From Gymnopus androsaceus JB14 (Eukaryota > Basidiomycota > Agaricomycetes > Agaricales > Omphalotaceae): a stretch of DNA of 64,000 bases. Both the position numbers and the translations under genes were made by a program. Each line of letters opens with the position of its first letter. The first letter of the stretch is position 1. This document shows positions 12,082 to 22,610 of the stretch, piece by piece. The notes under the pieces are model-generated. The model saw nothing but the letters and a program-made list of their open reading frames with translations. It was not told the DNA's origin and searched no databases. Location of the stretch: contig ML769390.1 in assembly GCA_009733575.1 (NCBI GenBank), positions 124,001-188,000 on the forward strand, read 5' to 3'.

Positions 12082-13706
12082 ATGCATTCTCTCAAAAATC
12101 CCCTGTCTTTCCGTCCTTCCAGCAGACCTACATCCCCCGCTCCTCCTCCTCCTTCTCGTCCGGATTCTGGAATTGGCATGGAGCGCTCAAGGCCCCTCAC
12201 AAAATTGTCTTTGAACAATTTGAGGAGGGCCTCTCCAGCTCCAGCTCCGAGCCCGCTACCTGTTCCACTCACTCTGGTCCAAGACGGATCTTACTTGGAG
12301 ATGCTTAGTCTCAAGCTAAGCGAGGCAATCTCTAAAGCTGTCACACAACCTTCCGGATCACCAACTATGAATGATGTAGTTGGAGGCAAAAGGCCTATAC
12401 CCAATGGACGTGGAAGTGCTCTCGGGACACTCATTATATCGTATGTGACTTGATGTCGTCATACGTACATTTTACTCATAAACTTTTCAGTGAACTCAAG
12501 GCAGCCAATGGCAACCCTCATCTACACAGAGCGATTGTTCGTTCTCTTCATAGACCTTTGTCGGTCCTCCTTGGAAATCTTTCGACAATGATGCTTCCCC
12601 TATTATCATCTCCGGCGTTCCTAGCACCGCCCGCTCCATCGGTACAATCTCCCAACTCTAATGCTGTTCAACTGCATGCTCTCGCTGTTGCTGCGTTCGC
12701 TGGTGAACTGTTGGAGTCATTCGACGACCTCAATCTAGGTCACGATAGCGACGTCCGTGGAGATGGACTGAAAGTCATTCGCGATGGCCTCGTTTCTCTG
12801 GTTAACAGGGTAGTCAATCCGCTCGTTGGAGGGATAAGGAACGAGCTTGTTCCTATTCTAGATGCTCTCGAGCTCTCTACTCCTGGCAAAGTAATTACAG
12901 GAGCCAAAAATGTCATGTTACACAACTCGGTTGTAACGCTGCAGTCAATCATCCCTGTCTATGCTCAAGCTTTGAAACGTTATACAGTCTCTCGAGCCGC
13001 GCAAAACGTTCTCGCTCCGTTCGTCATCTCATTGGTGTGGCGAAGTATCGTGGCACTTTGCCACCGCCCTATGGCCACCTCTCCTCCTCCGTCTCCCGGT
13101 CTTCTTCCTCTCACAGCATTGAAGAAGCGTCGGGGCTCACCATCATCTAGTCCGCCTCTTACTCCTCCATCGACCCGATTCACGATTAAACTGCCCACTT
13201 CTCGCCCACCATCTCCGCCTGCTCTTCAGCCAGTTCCTTCACTTTCCCCGGCTAGTGATGCGCGCGCACTCTGCGACCTTCTTTCCGCACTTCCTGGTCC
13301 TAGTGCTGAAACTGAAAGTGGGCGACTCGCAAGAGAGGCTGTGGACGAGGCGATGGAAGGACTGCGAGCGTTGGCAGATCTGTTTGACTTGGCACCTGGC
13401 CTTCTTAAGGTGACTGATGAACAAACACTTGAGGATAACGCACTTGAACTGGAACGGCTCACTGAAAAGATTCCTACGCTCGTCGCTTTGCCGGTCCTAC
13501 TGCGAGCTAAGGGCGGATTGGATTTGCCGTCGGAAACTGTCCTTGGACTTTCCGAAGAGGACTATCGGAACAGCTGCCTGACTGGTTTTGGTCGTGCAGA
13601 TGAATGTGCTACGCCTGTTGGTTTGCGCGTTTGCGCACATCTACGTGCGTCAGCTAGTACCAGGACTGTGTTATTAGCCTGGTTGGAGAAGGAGATTGCT
13701 GATTGA
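12082..13706 (+). CDS. Unrecognised protein with Ser/Pro-rich N-terminus and middle
   Basis: Two exons, 12082-12440 and 12491-13706, with a GTATGT donor and TTTTCAG acceptor; about 524 residues. The N-terminal ~60 residues are Pro/Ser-rich (RPTSPAPPPPSRPDSGIGME). A mostly helical region follows (residues about 120-330, including LHALAVAAFAGELLESFDDL and ITGAKNVMLHNSVVTLQSII). A second Pro/Ser-rich linker (about 330-390) precedes a C-terminal helical part ending in TVLLAWLEKEIAD. No catalytic motif, signal peptide or membrane segment is evident. I do not recognise it. The long clean reading frame, good splice signals and codon pattern make it a real gene. Confidence 0.8.
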
Positions 13707-13967
13707 CTCACTGAGATTGGATCTCGGGAAAGTTTCCTTGCTACATTCAAAATAGATATATGACTTTTCATGTTTCTTTATCTCGGTCATTCATTTGCTT
13801 TGCCAGTTCGCGGTCGCTTTGTTTTCCTGTATCATACATACGCATTCTAATGTCACCTGTACTTGCACTTGCATGAAGTGTACACATACATCTTGGAAAC
13901 GAGTGAAAAGAAAAATCGCGCGAACGTGACTTTGTTCCTTACCATCATCATCGCTTTTGACTGCAAA

Positions 13968-15003
13968 ATGAGGTCCATACTTGCACAGTTTATGGCTGTT
14001 CGTATCGCACAGTTCCCTTCTCTTGCTGTAGGTGACCGACATTTTACCAAGTAGAACCGATACGCCCGCGTCAAGGCTGAAAATCCGGGCAAAGGTCGTC
14101 GATACTGGCATCTTTGCGTTCTGCAAGAGTTTTGGGGATCTAATCCAACAAAGCCATCGCCAGGAGAAAATACAGCAGAGGCTCCTTCAGAATCTGTACT
14201 AGTAGGTCAGACCCACATCAAAGTTCAACTTTACTAAACTCCTGTTCAGGATGCACTCACTTCAGACGACGATCCATACGATGAGATTCTTTCTGATGTC
14301 GTTGGAGGCATCGTTATTCGAACGGATTTCTCAGATGAAGAGGCATGGAAGGTCTTCTCCTCCAAACTGAAAGAAGCCGAGGAGGAACTTTCTGGCGGAG
14401 GAGAGCAGCCTGCAGAAGCTCCTGCAGAAGCTGGCGCGTCCACGGATGCTACGGACGTAGACATGGAAGACGGAAATGAGAGTGACGACTCGGAGGAAGC
14501 AGCGGAAGGAAAGTTCAAGTTGGTCAAGGTCGTCAATCCTACGCTGCCAGAGGAGCAGGTGATCTTGAAAGACATCTCCAACTTGCGAGCTCTCCGTCTT
14601 TTCAACGATGTCGATATCCGACCGTGCCCTCTCGTGCCGTCTGGATCGAAGCGCATCTCACCTCCCAATCGACTCGTTGATTTCGCTGGGTGGCAAGAGA
14701 TATATTCGGGAGTTACACTCTGGATATATGATGTCCGGTCCAACGTGGATCAGTCAGTGCGCCTTGTTAGCGCGGAAGGTGATGTGTACGGTACTGCGAC
14801 GTGAGTTGGGGTTTTTTTTTCACCGACAGTCTGCTGACTTTGCGTATAGCGGGGACAGCTGGCGCGCTCGAGTATCTCATATACCCGATCTTCAACTCAA
14901 CATGTCATTCGAAAACCTGAAGATAAACTTCGACGGTTTAGATCGATGGGATTATCCTGAAAGGAAGCGCAACTTGGAGGAGGCCGATGTTCTTGTATCG
15001 TAA
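13968..15003 (+). CDS. Unrecognised acidic protein
   Basis: Exon 1 is 13968-13997 (MRSILAQFMA), then an intron at 13998-14054 (GTTCGT donor, TAG acceptor, 57 nt). The frame continues NRYARVKAENPGKGRRYWHL. Further introns lie at about 14202-14249 and 14802-14848. The stop is TAA 15001-15003. The middle is strongly acidic and Ala/Glu-rich (14350-14520). The C-terminal ~140 residues look folded (RLVDFAGWQEIYSGVTLWIY, LNMSFENLKINFDGLDRWDY). Reading straight through exon 1 meets a TAG at 14052, which the 57 nt intron explains. Function unknown; an acidic nuclear protein is possible. Confidence 0.72.
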
Positions 15004-15133
15004 ATAAAAAAACTCTGGATCAATGCACCATTTGACTTCCATGAAATGATCATAGCCTAACAAATTTTATTCGCAAGAAGGAAACGTGTCGGACGATCTA
15101 TTGTGTATAGTACTGTAGCTCTTCTACTCACAA

Positions 15134-16775
15134 TTACAATGGCACAACACAAACACCCAGTTCGCCTAACCCAGAGTCAATGATGAATTCATGTATGATG
15201 TCTTTCTGAAGTTTCTCCAATGCATTTTGAACAGTCCTGAAATTAGCATAGAGGAGAACGGCGACTTCATGTTCCTGATGACGATCACTTTCAATAGTGA
15301 CAGCAGAGAAGGACGATGCGTAGAGGCTTTTACCAATGAGATCAAGTTCAGCAGGGATATTGTCCTTGGTTAGCATGATGCTATACTGGCAGGACCGGTC
15401 GGTACCGTGTCAGATATGGAAGTGGTCCTTTGAAATGAGGTTTGAGAAGGAGATGCAATGCTACATCTGCACACGAGCGCGAGATACTCGCAAAAGCCAG
15501 GAGGGCATTTGGAGGAAGGTATTGTGCGATGGACATGTGGATTTCTGGCGGGAGGGTGCCAATTGCGGAAATGGAAGGCGATTTATGATAGACCGCACTT
15601 CTAGAGGCAAACATCTGCGTAAGGGAGCGTTTGAAAACCATCTGCCCAAGACGAGACAATGCTTCGATGCCAGGAGTGGAGGGATCGGTCGGATGGTCGG
15701 ACGGAAGGAACTGAAGCGGAGGAGTGTGGCTCAAGCGGAAAGTTCGCGTTTCTGCTTCTACCACCTCAAGACGAACAATCGAAACATGATAGAGAGAGAG
15801 GATGGCACCGTAGAAGACTGCACCTTTGACATATTTCTTATCCTCCAAATGACTTTGCGCATGACCCACCAACTCGACGATTGCAGCCTGCAATGTGGTT
15901 TCGGCATCAAGTCGAGGGACAGAGAGCACGCCAAAGTGATCTTTTATCCAAGTGAATGGCATTGCCGAGGAATGGACTTTAACACGACCGTTAAGAAGCT
16001 GCGTTAATAGATACGACTCGGGTAAGACAAGTGGGCCAGAAAAGAATCGACAAATGTTTTCAATCCTGGTGCTGACAGCCTTGGCTACAGTGTCGGAAAA
16101 CACTGCATTAATTCCTAGTCCAATGGTGTTGTCCATCGTTCGCATCGCTGCTGCGATGAATACTTGCATAATTTCTATGCGAGTTTGCTCGATTGCACTC
16201 TTTTCAAGAGGAATCTCAAGCACTTCGTGTGGACTCGCGCAAGTTACATCGTAAGCTTTGTAGGCATCCAGAGTGAGAGGGTCAACTGGAGGTGGCGGAG
16301 GAAGCTTGTAGCGATACTCTTCAGGGGTCTTGGGGTGGAAAGAACGACGGCCATACTCGTCAAAACCTAAACAGCAAGTTGTATGTGAGAGAAAGGTTTT
16401 TTTGAAAAGTGAAATGAAGCTACGTACCAATGTACGAGACAAAATGTTCGCCATAAGGCATATGTCGAAGGTCGAACAACGGCTCTCCATTGACATGGAA
16501 GATATAGTTGTCCAGGTCGATCTCATACATCCAATCGATAAGGGAGCCTTTTTGGGGAGGCTCACGGCTGATTCGAGTCTTGATACGTTCTATTATCTAG
16601 CAACGTTTGGAGTTCGATTTTTCTTGGACACCACATAAGCCTCGAATGCGGTCGAATCGCGAGGTATTTCATAAGCGATCTCAACCCCAAGCCCGTCTGG
16701 ATAAGAGTCCCACTGATTATAGATGACAAAATAAAAGTTCTTGTAACGATAGACACGATAACCCCGAGTACCCAT
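15134..16775 (-). CDS. Conserved fungal MGTRG-type protein with a C-terminal F-box-like segment
   Basis: Starts MGTRGYRVYRYKNFYFVIYN at 16775. An N-terminal domain (QWDSYPDGLGVEIAYEIP) matches a widespread fungal family that begins MGTRG with a YDSYP motif, function unknown. The block WMYEIDLDNYIFHVNGEPLF follows, then a long central region. The C-terminal part reads IGTLPPEIHMSIAQYLPPNA, an F-box-like 'LP.EI...I..YL'. The main frame stops at V-stop near 15379. A continuation (GKSLYASSFSAVTIESDRHQ and onward to 15134) may be a last exon after a GCTAAC branch point, or a separate ORF. An F-box would make it an SCF adaptor, which is inference. PRI1 lies just downstream of its start on the same strand. 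Confidence 0.65.
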
Positions 16776-16926
16776 CGTGAACGTTAAATAAAAGAAGGAT
16801 TGGGCGTCTAACTCATGCGCTGTGATATGTTCGGGCGGTTGGCAAAAACCTCTCTTCAATAATGGGATACAATTACATACGCGACAAAGACAATAAACTA
16901 CATACAATACAGAAATCCTGCCGCCA

Positions 16927-18434
16927 TCACCATGATAAATCTAAGAAATGAGAATAAGCGATAGTAGAGAGGGACCGCTTGAGATCACATACCCATCTTG
17001 GGCTTCTCCTGCACACTGTTCGCGTATTGTTCGAACATTTCTATATAGGGCTTGAGCGAAGTCTTTTGCCAGTCTTATGGGGTGTCAATACAGGGAAAAG
17101 AGCAGGATTGAGGGTGGCATACCCTCTAGATGTTCCCCATTATTATTCGAATTTGAAGCATTAAGCTCAGCTAGGAGCTGGCCCACTGTAGGCACCTTTG
17201 CGGGATCAAACTCTCTAATGCGACGAGGATCGACAGGAACACATATTCGACCAGTCTTTGGATGTATACAGAACGGCGCCTTGAGCAAATGGTTACGATG
17301 TTTCGAGACTTCCGCGTCAAGTCGAGGGTATGTATATTGAAGAACAATGTCCTCCATGGCGTGCCTCATGGTTTGCTGATTATATGGATATCAAGACCAA
17401 GCGCACCGGATAAAAATAGGCTTACTCGTGCCGTTTTATCTTTTAACGCCTTTATCTCGGCCTTCATTTCGTCCCACTTGGTATACGATGGACTATCTGG
17501 TGTTTGGGACCATTTTTCGCGAAGCCGTGAAACCAATTTCTTGTCGGGAATGAGAGAAAGAAGTGTTTCGAACCCCTCCTGAGAGCCGAAGCAGTCCTGA
17601 TCTTGGAGAATGAGGTCGTCGAATGGTTCCCTGACTGCCTCGATAGCGTCTCTAAGTAAGAAGGCTATTATTTGCACGATCAAGATTGACAAACGCAAAC
17701 AGACGTACTTCAATGTCGGCGGTAGATCCCTCGAGCCGACGCGTGAGTTGACTCTTTTTCCAGGTTCCTTGCCATTTTTTATCACAGTCAAGTATTCCAC
17801 CATTGCCTTTCGTTGATTATCTGTCAACTCAAAGGCCTCCTTGTCCGATATCCACAAATGGATACCACGCCGACCAGAATAAACCCACAACAGTTGGTTA
17901 TACCCAAATTGATCACGGATTGCTTTATCCAAAACATCCACGGCGATGCTAATGAATGCCCAGCATCGTTTGCAGATATCCGCATCGGAGCAGCATGTTC
18001 GAATTGGGTCGTAATCGGTCATATCGATATCGAATACTACTTCGCGTTTTTCTGCCTTGAAATGAGTTGGTCTGACAGTCTTTTTGTCTTTAGGCTAGAA
18101 TCTGGGTCAGTCAAGTGAGTCAAAGGCCACGAATCTGACAACGCACCTGAGCAGAATAAACTGGGCCAATCTCAAAACGCGACGGAGTGAGAAGACAGAC
18201 ATGCTTCTTCATTTCAATGTCGCTCGGATACGAGTTATATCGAAGGTAAGCTTCGTTTCTTAGCGTGAAAGCGAATTCTCGGTAGGGAAAAAGGCGCGAC
18301 TCTTTCTCTGTCCTTTCTGGCCCGCGGTTCAGCCATTTGAACAGTTGCTTGAAAGGATAAAGTCGTCGATAATAGTTGAGCAAAACGTCTTCAGCAGTAG
18401 GGTCGACGCGGTCCAATTCGGCACTCGAGGCCAT
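16927..18434 (-). CDS. PRI1: DNA primase small catalytic subunit
   Basis: Starts MASSAELDRVDPTAEDVLLN at 18434. The last exon is only 14 nt (DLSW-stop, TGA at 16927). Family hallmarks are RLFPYREFAFTLRNEAYLRY, the catalytic acidic pair in VVFDIDMTDYDP, a Cys-rich zinc site (TCC...C..C), the nucleotide-binding SGRRGIHLWISDKEAF, and C-terminal APFCIHPKTGRICVPVDP. The enzyme makes RNA primers for DNA polymerase alpha. Length (about 450 residues) fits. Upstream are two ACGCGG-type motifs (18481-18486 and the reverse form 18520-18525), resembling the MCB sites that time DNA-replication genes to G1/S in fungi. That regulatory reading is inference. Confidence 0.96.
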
Positions 18435-18749
18435 TCTGTATGTAGAGTGTTGGAAAGAGGAAGAGATGTAACGTGACGCAACGCGGAGTGTCACAATTGA
18501 GCGCTGAGCAGCGGCGCATCCGCGTGTATTACATGAGCGGACGTGCGTCCTTACTAGGCTCGGTCCCACCCTGTCTATGAGCTCACTGCCCTTGGTGGGA
18601 GCTGTCGATAGACATGACATGCCGCAAGAACAGCAACAAGGGAATTAGAAAAGCAATCGCGCGGATGTGATAGTGAATCCTCGTCGAGGAAAAAAATACT
18701 ATATTATATAGTACACCCATTATAAGAACAACAAAATCGTCTACACCGT
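18435..18749. promoter_or_regulatory. PRI1 upstream region with MCB-like ACGCGG sites
   Basis: Holds ACGCGG at 18481-18486 and CCGCGT at 18520-18525, both upstream of the PRI1 ATG (18434, minus). The rest is AT-rich and contains the 3' flank of the next minus-strand gene. Confidence 0.4.
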
Positions 18750-19338
18750 CTACAGTTTCTTTTGTTTCTTTGCCTTCAACGGTGGAAAACGGTACCATTG
18801 CAGCGTCTCCATCTCATTCTCTGTAATACCCAATGATAATACCCATTACTTCCCGGTACGACTCCATGATCAGTGACGAACTTGTTACCCACGGGGTTAT
18901 TCCATGCTATGAAGCATAGACACGGCCGTCGGAGCTGGGATAGATATGAGGAGTTATTACAATGCCGCTGATAATGGGCAAGCAGAAGAAATGAGTTTGA
19001 GTCGCACAACATGAAAAAATGGCGCACTTGAATTGTTTCTGATACTTGTTCTCCCACTCAAGACGAAACAGCTGACTGCATCCACTAGGCGAATGAAACG
19101 GGAATTCTCCGTCATTGCGAAGGCGTATAAAGTCGGACAATTTACGTGCCCAGCCGAAAAAATAAAGAGGGTACTTGGAGTGGAGAGGTTTTGGTTGAGG
19201 TGGGTCGTTTTTCGCTCGGAAGGGAGGATGGTCTCGAATTTTCAATGGCTGCCTGGTATAAGCGTCAAAATCTAGAACGAAAAGGACGAAAGACCGATAG
19301 ACTGACTGAGGCTGAGCACTGTTCATGGGCTCAGTCAT
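18750..19338 (-). CDS. Unrecognised small protein, likely with introns and a one-base frame break
   Basis: The minus-strand frame from 19338 gives MTEPMNSAQPQSVYRSFVLF and a folded-looking block, FFGWARKLSDFIRLRNDGEF. A likely intron (GTATCAG donor, TATCAG acceptor) then joins GIVITPHIYPSSDGR. A plausible C-terminus, GITENEMETLQWYRFPPLKA and on to TAG 18750-18752, sits in another frame. It connects smoothly to the preceding IIIG only if one G of the GGG run at 18829-18831 is removed. I do not recognise the protein. The Trp/Arg-rich core and basic tail (KAKKQKKL) suggest a small soluble or mitochondrial protein, but this is weak. Confidence 0.45.
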
Positions 19339-19794
19339 AATTGAAGTTGAGCACTTTGAAGTCTTGTAGCTCGAGTGACATCACTTTCTTCGTATCCCAA
19401 TCCTATTCTTTCCTTATGCACATCCAGGATCTGGCAGGAAAGTTGCTCTTTCGATCTTCGTTCCAAACCCCACGTAATTTGGAGCTCTTAACCTACCCCT
19501 ATTGGCATTGTCCAAGTCAATCGCCTAATCTCTGGTCTTGAGCCTGCGTCGCAGTTCCCTATATTCATTAGTGGGAGGGCACACGCCAAGGCAAGTTGTA
19601 TTCGCGCACAGACAATGCGCTTCACGCGTCCCGGATAGGAGCTTTTCAAAGTTGCCACCTTTTTCACATATAGAGATAAAGAACTTCAACAAGGGTGATT
19701 AGAGAATGAGTAGATGACCGACCACAGATCACAATTATACTCGTACAGACCCTCTAGTCACCGCATGCAAAATGTCGGGAGCCGGGAGCAACCG
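19339..19794. other. Intergenic, no gene seen
   Basis: Only short unsupported ORFs. There is an ACGCGT (MCB-like) at about 19624-19629, in no clear relation to a gene. Confidence 0.4.
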
Positions 19795-20640
19795 TTATGG
19801 ACCAGAAAACCCTCCTATCCATATCCCCGACGCCACACCCTTGAGATCAGTAGCCGACGTGAACACTGGAGTTAACCCGAGATGGTGATATCGACAGGCA
19901 TCCGTTTGGCACCAACAGTCATACGGTTTGTAGGGTATCTGCCAACATGTTTGAAACGTCCCGATATTGAAAGCATAAGCCAGGCCGCATTAACAATGGC
20001 GATCCCTTGCCCAACAGGCAAGTGGTGATCGCTAGTCCATGCAATGCTACTACATTTTTCTGGATTAGAGTTATACTCAAGTCGTTGCATGACTGTGGCA
20101 GACGAGAAAACAAGCAGAAGCCAGGACATGGTTGCGACGATACCAGAGATTAAGGCACCTCCGGATCCACCGAGGCCACTGCTGGTGTAAAGTAGGCGAT
20201 GAACAGTGATTCCCCATTGGATAAATAATGCCACGAAAGCTGCCCAAGATGTGCTATATGATGGGGTACGGACACGACCCAACTCCATAAACGTTTTAGA
20301 TCCTCGTGGGGTTTGCTCGACGACGGGATCGCTGCCTTGTTCTTAAATTTTTCGATTGCAGTCCTGAATCCCCCTTGGACATGTTTGGCGCATGCAAACC
20401 AAGTGAATATGCGGGCGGAATTGCAGATGGGCCCATCCCTCCTTTCGTCACCTCGAACACCGAATCCCAACCATGTAGGAAGCGAGGGAGTAGCCTCGGC
20501 CGAAGTGGCCTGCAGGTTGTCTGGCGTTTAGCCCCGACGTAAAGGTGCTCGCATATCCCGGTCGTCACGGCCATGGTATCCTCCGATGGCAAGAGACTGT
20601 GCGTATAGGTTGTAGATCCACATCTGCACACAACCACATA
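19795..20640 (-). pseudogene. Decayed multi-pass membrane protein gene of a mushroom-specific family
   Basis: Family-like segments run in order on the minus strand but in alternating frames: PSEDTMAVTTGICEHLYVGA; LQATSAEATPSLPTWLGFG; ARIFTWFACAKHVQGGFRTA; GRVRTPSYSTSWAAFVALFI; FIAYFTPAV; GIVATMSWLLLVFSSATVM; FQTCW...YDCWCQTDA; DLKGVASGIWIGGFSGP. These resemble a family of predicted membrane proteins common in Agaricomycetes, with unknown function. At least three frame changes occur without usable splice sites, and stops follow. Several hydrophobic segments remain. I read it as a relic. The alternative, several sequencing indels in one live gene, cannot be excluded because isolated indels occur elsewhere here. 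Confidence 0.6.
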
Positions 20641-20714
20641 AAGTACAAGTATAAAGAATGAGAATAAGGGAAGAAGATATGTCAGGAATTAGCTACTGAT
20701 GCTTGAAATTAATA

Positions 20715-22364
20715 TTACTTATCCTTGGTCTCTTTACCGGTGAGCACGACTCTCAATCCCATCTTGTCCAGATCCAGCAAGGGCCTATAAGCCACTGTAT
20801 CCACCTTCCGCCCTCGGAAATGCACCAACACCTCTCTTAATGAAGATAGACCCACAATGCTCTCATATTCCGAGTCAGGGAGCCAGCGTGTAGAGACCAT
20901 ACGAATGAACAACTTGTCAACAAAGTCTACTCCGTCTAAATTGAGGGATAGATATTGTAACTTTGGGACAAGTGGTGATCCAGAGTCAGTCAGCTCACAC
21001 TGGCCCAAGCCATGCAAGCTGGCTATGAGGCGAGAGGTTATTGGACTCTTCTCCGTCGGTACCATGTCATCATTTACGCTGAGCTTTCGAAGGGAAGGAA
21101 GCACCTGAAGGCAATCTACAAGGTCCTTGTCGGTAGGACATACACAAGAGATACTAAGTATCTCGATCTTGCAAGAAGATCGCATTATGAATTCTTTCAA
21201 GGCGCGTTTGGGCCAGGGCCGTTGATAAGGGACCCTTGCTCGCAAGTTGGAGATGTGCAATTCGAGCAGCGATGGGAGGGTTAGAGAAGAAAGCACCATA
21301 TCAAACAATGCCACGTCCTTTTCAGAGTCGGAGACTTCGACAGTGAGAGAGGTGATTGTATTCGATGTTCTGGGTGGTGCGCAAGGGGAAAGCGGGACAT
21401 CTCCGAAATATTCCCAAAGTGTGAGATCAGATACATTTGGGCATGCGTCGATAATTTTATCCACTTGGCCATAGTCAGCGCAAATGTAAACGCGGGTGAG
21501 CTGCTGCCATAGCGTGCCCGGCGGTGAAACCAAGGTGTCTGTAGTGAGAGAACGAAGTTTGGGACTTTGCGCGAAACGAGCGATGTCATCTGCACTGGGA
21601 ACAGATCTGCTGACATCGATGCTCAGCTCTACAAGCTCCGGAAGATGAAGTTGCGAAAATGACGAGACCTCTGAGACCTCCAAGTCGCCAGTAAAACGGA
21701 AGGTCTTCCAACGTCGTGCATTTTGCGCAAGGATGGTCAGAACAATGGGATCCGAGGGCTGTACTTCACCAGTGATCTCCAACTCCAGCATGAGCAGATC
21801 CTGTTGCGAGCGATCCAAGAAGAGCTGGACGATGGAGATGAATTCGCTGGGTGTTTGGGATGTCGCTGGCGCAGATGCAATCTCTAGCTTGAGTCGAGAC
21901 CATAGGCTTGGAGTCGCCAAGGCAAGTAGACGCCATCGCATACATACAGAAGCGATGGACATGGCGGGCAAATAGGTTATAGCTGGTGAAGCGAGTTTGG
22001 AGTGCTGTCTGACGATCCGAGGCCACGGAAATTCTTGCAAGTCGTTTTCAGCACATGCATAATCGAAAATACATCGTAAAATTTCGTTTGGAAGCTGACG
22101 AATGGGTGCACCTAGCGACTGCACCTTCCGCTTGTGATCCTTTAGTCGATCTTGCTGCCTCTGAATGTACAATATCCTGGTCCGTAGACGAACAATCTCG
22201 GCCTCGTAATCATCCATGTCCTTGTCACATGAAAGAAGCATGTTGGAAACATCTGCAGCAGATACAGACAATCCGAATCCTGAACGCAAACTGGCGTTTA
22301 TTTCAGCAGGACTTATATCTACGCGTGGTTGGAAAACGGGCTGTCGACATCGAGAGCACAGCAT
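20715..22364 (-). CDS. F-box protein with LRR-like C-terminal region
   Basis: A single 549-residue exon from ATG 22364. The N-terminus MLCSRCRQPVFQPRVDISPA has a CxxC. A coiled-coil stretch follows (YEAEIVRLRTRILYIQRQQD, about residues 50-85). The F-box is LPNEILRCIFDYACAENDLQ with SIASVCMRWRLLALATPSLW (about 90-160). The rest is leucine-rich and irregular (RKLSVNDD, LQYLSLNLDGVDFVDKLF), like the divergent LRR arms of the large F-box families in mushrooms. The expected role is substrate adaptor of an SCF ubiquitin ligase; the substrate is unknown. It is intronless, unlike its neighbours, as is common in this expanded family. Confidence 0.88.
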   Translation of the reverse strand: MLCSRCRQPVFQPRVDISPAEINASLRSGFGLSVSAADVSNMLLSCDKDMDDYEAEIVRLRTRILYIQRQQDRLKDHKRKVQSLGAPIRQLPNEILRCIFDYACAENDLQEFPWPRIVRQHSKLASPAITYLPAMSIASVCMRWRLLALATPSLWSRLKLEIASAPATSQTPSEFISIVQLFLDRSQQDLLMLELEITGEVQPSDPIVLTILAQNARRWKTFRFTGDLEVSEVSSFSQLHLPELVELSIDVSRSVPSADDIARFAQSPKLRSLTTDTLVSPPGTLWQQLTRVYICADYGQVDKIIDACPNVSDLTLWEYFGDVPLSPCAPPRTSNTITSLTVEVSDSEKDVALFDMVLSSLTLPSLLELHISNLRARVPYQRPWPKRALKEFIMRSSCKIEILSISCVCPTDKDLVDCLQVLPSLRKLSVNDDMVPTEKSPITSRLIASLHGLGQCELTDSGSPLVPKLQYLSLNLDGVDFVDKLFIRMVSTRWLPDSEYESIVGLSSLREVLVHFRGRKVDTVAYRPLLDLDKMGLRVVLTGKETKDK

Positions 22365-22610
22365 CGAAGCGTGAGCGATCCTGCTTGGAAATCAGGAGCG
22401 GTAGAATATTGTATACCAGACTTACTTTCAAAAAACGCGTTCAGAATCCAGATGGTTGCTAGGAGATCGGAGCGGCAGAAAGGCGCCAATAAGCGCCAGT
22501 CACGAGATATGTGTTCGAATCAATTGCGCACCAGGCGCTTCTTTCTCTTTTTGAATATATACCTCGAGCTTGAGACGCCACCGCCTTTCCGCTTTATCCT
22601 CATCCTCGTT

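Noticed and set aside
13968..14057. Stop-codon readthrough at TAG 14052, since the frame continues smoothly after it
   Set aside because: A 57 nt intron (13998-14054) with a GTTCGT donor and TAG acceptor removes the stop without special mechanisms.
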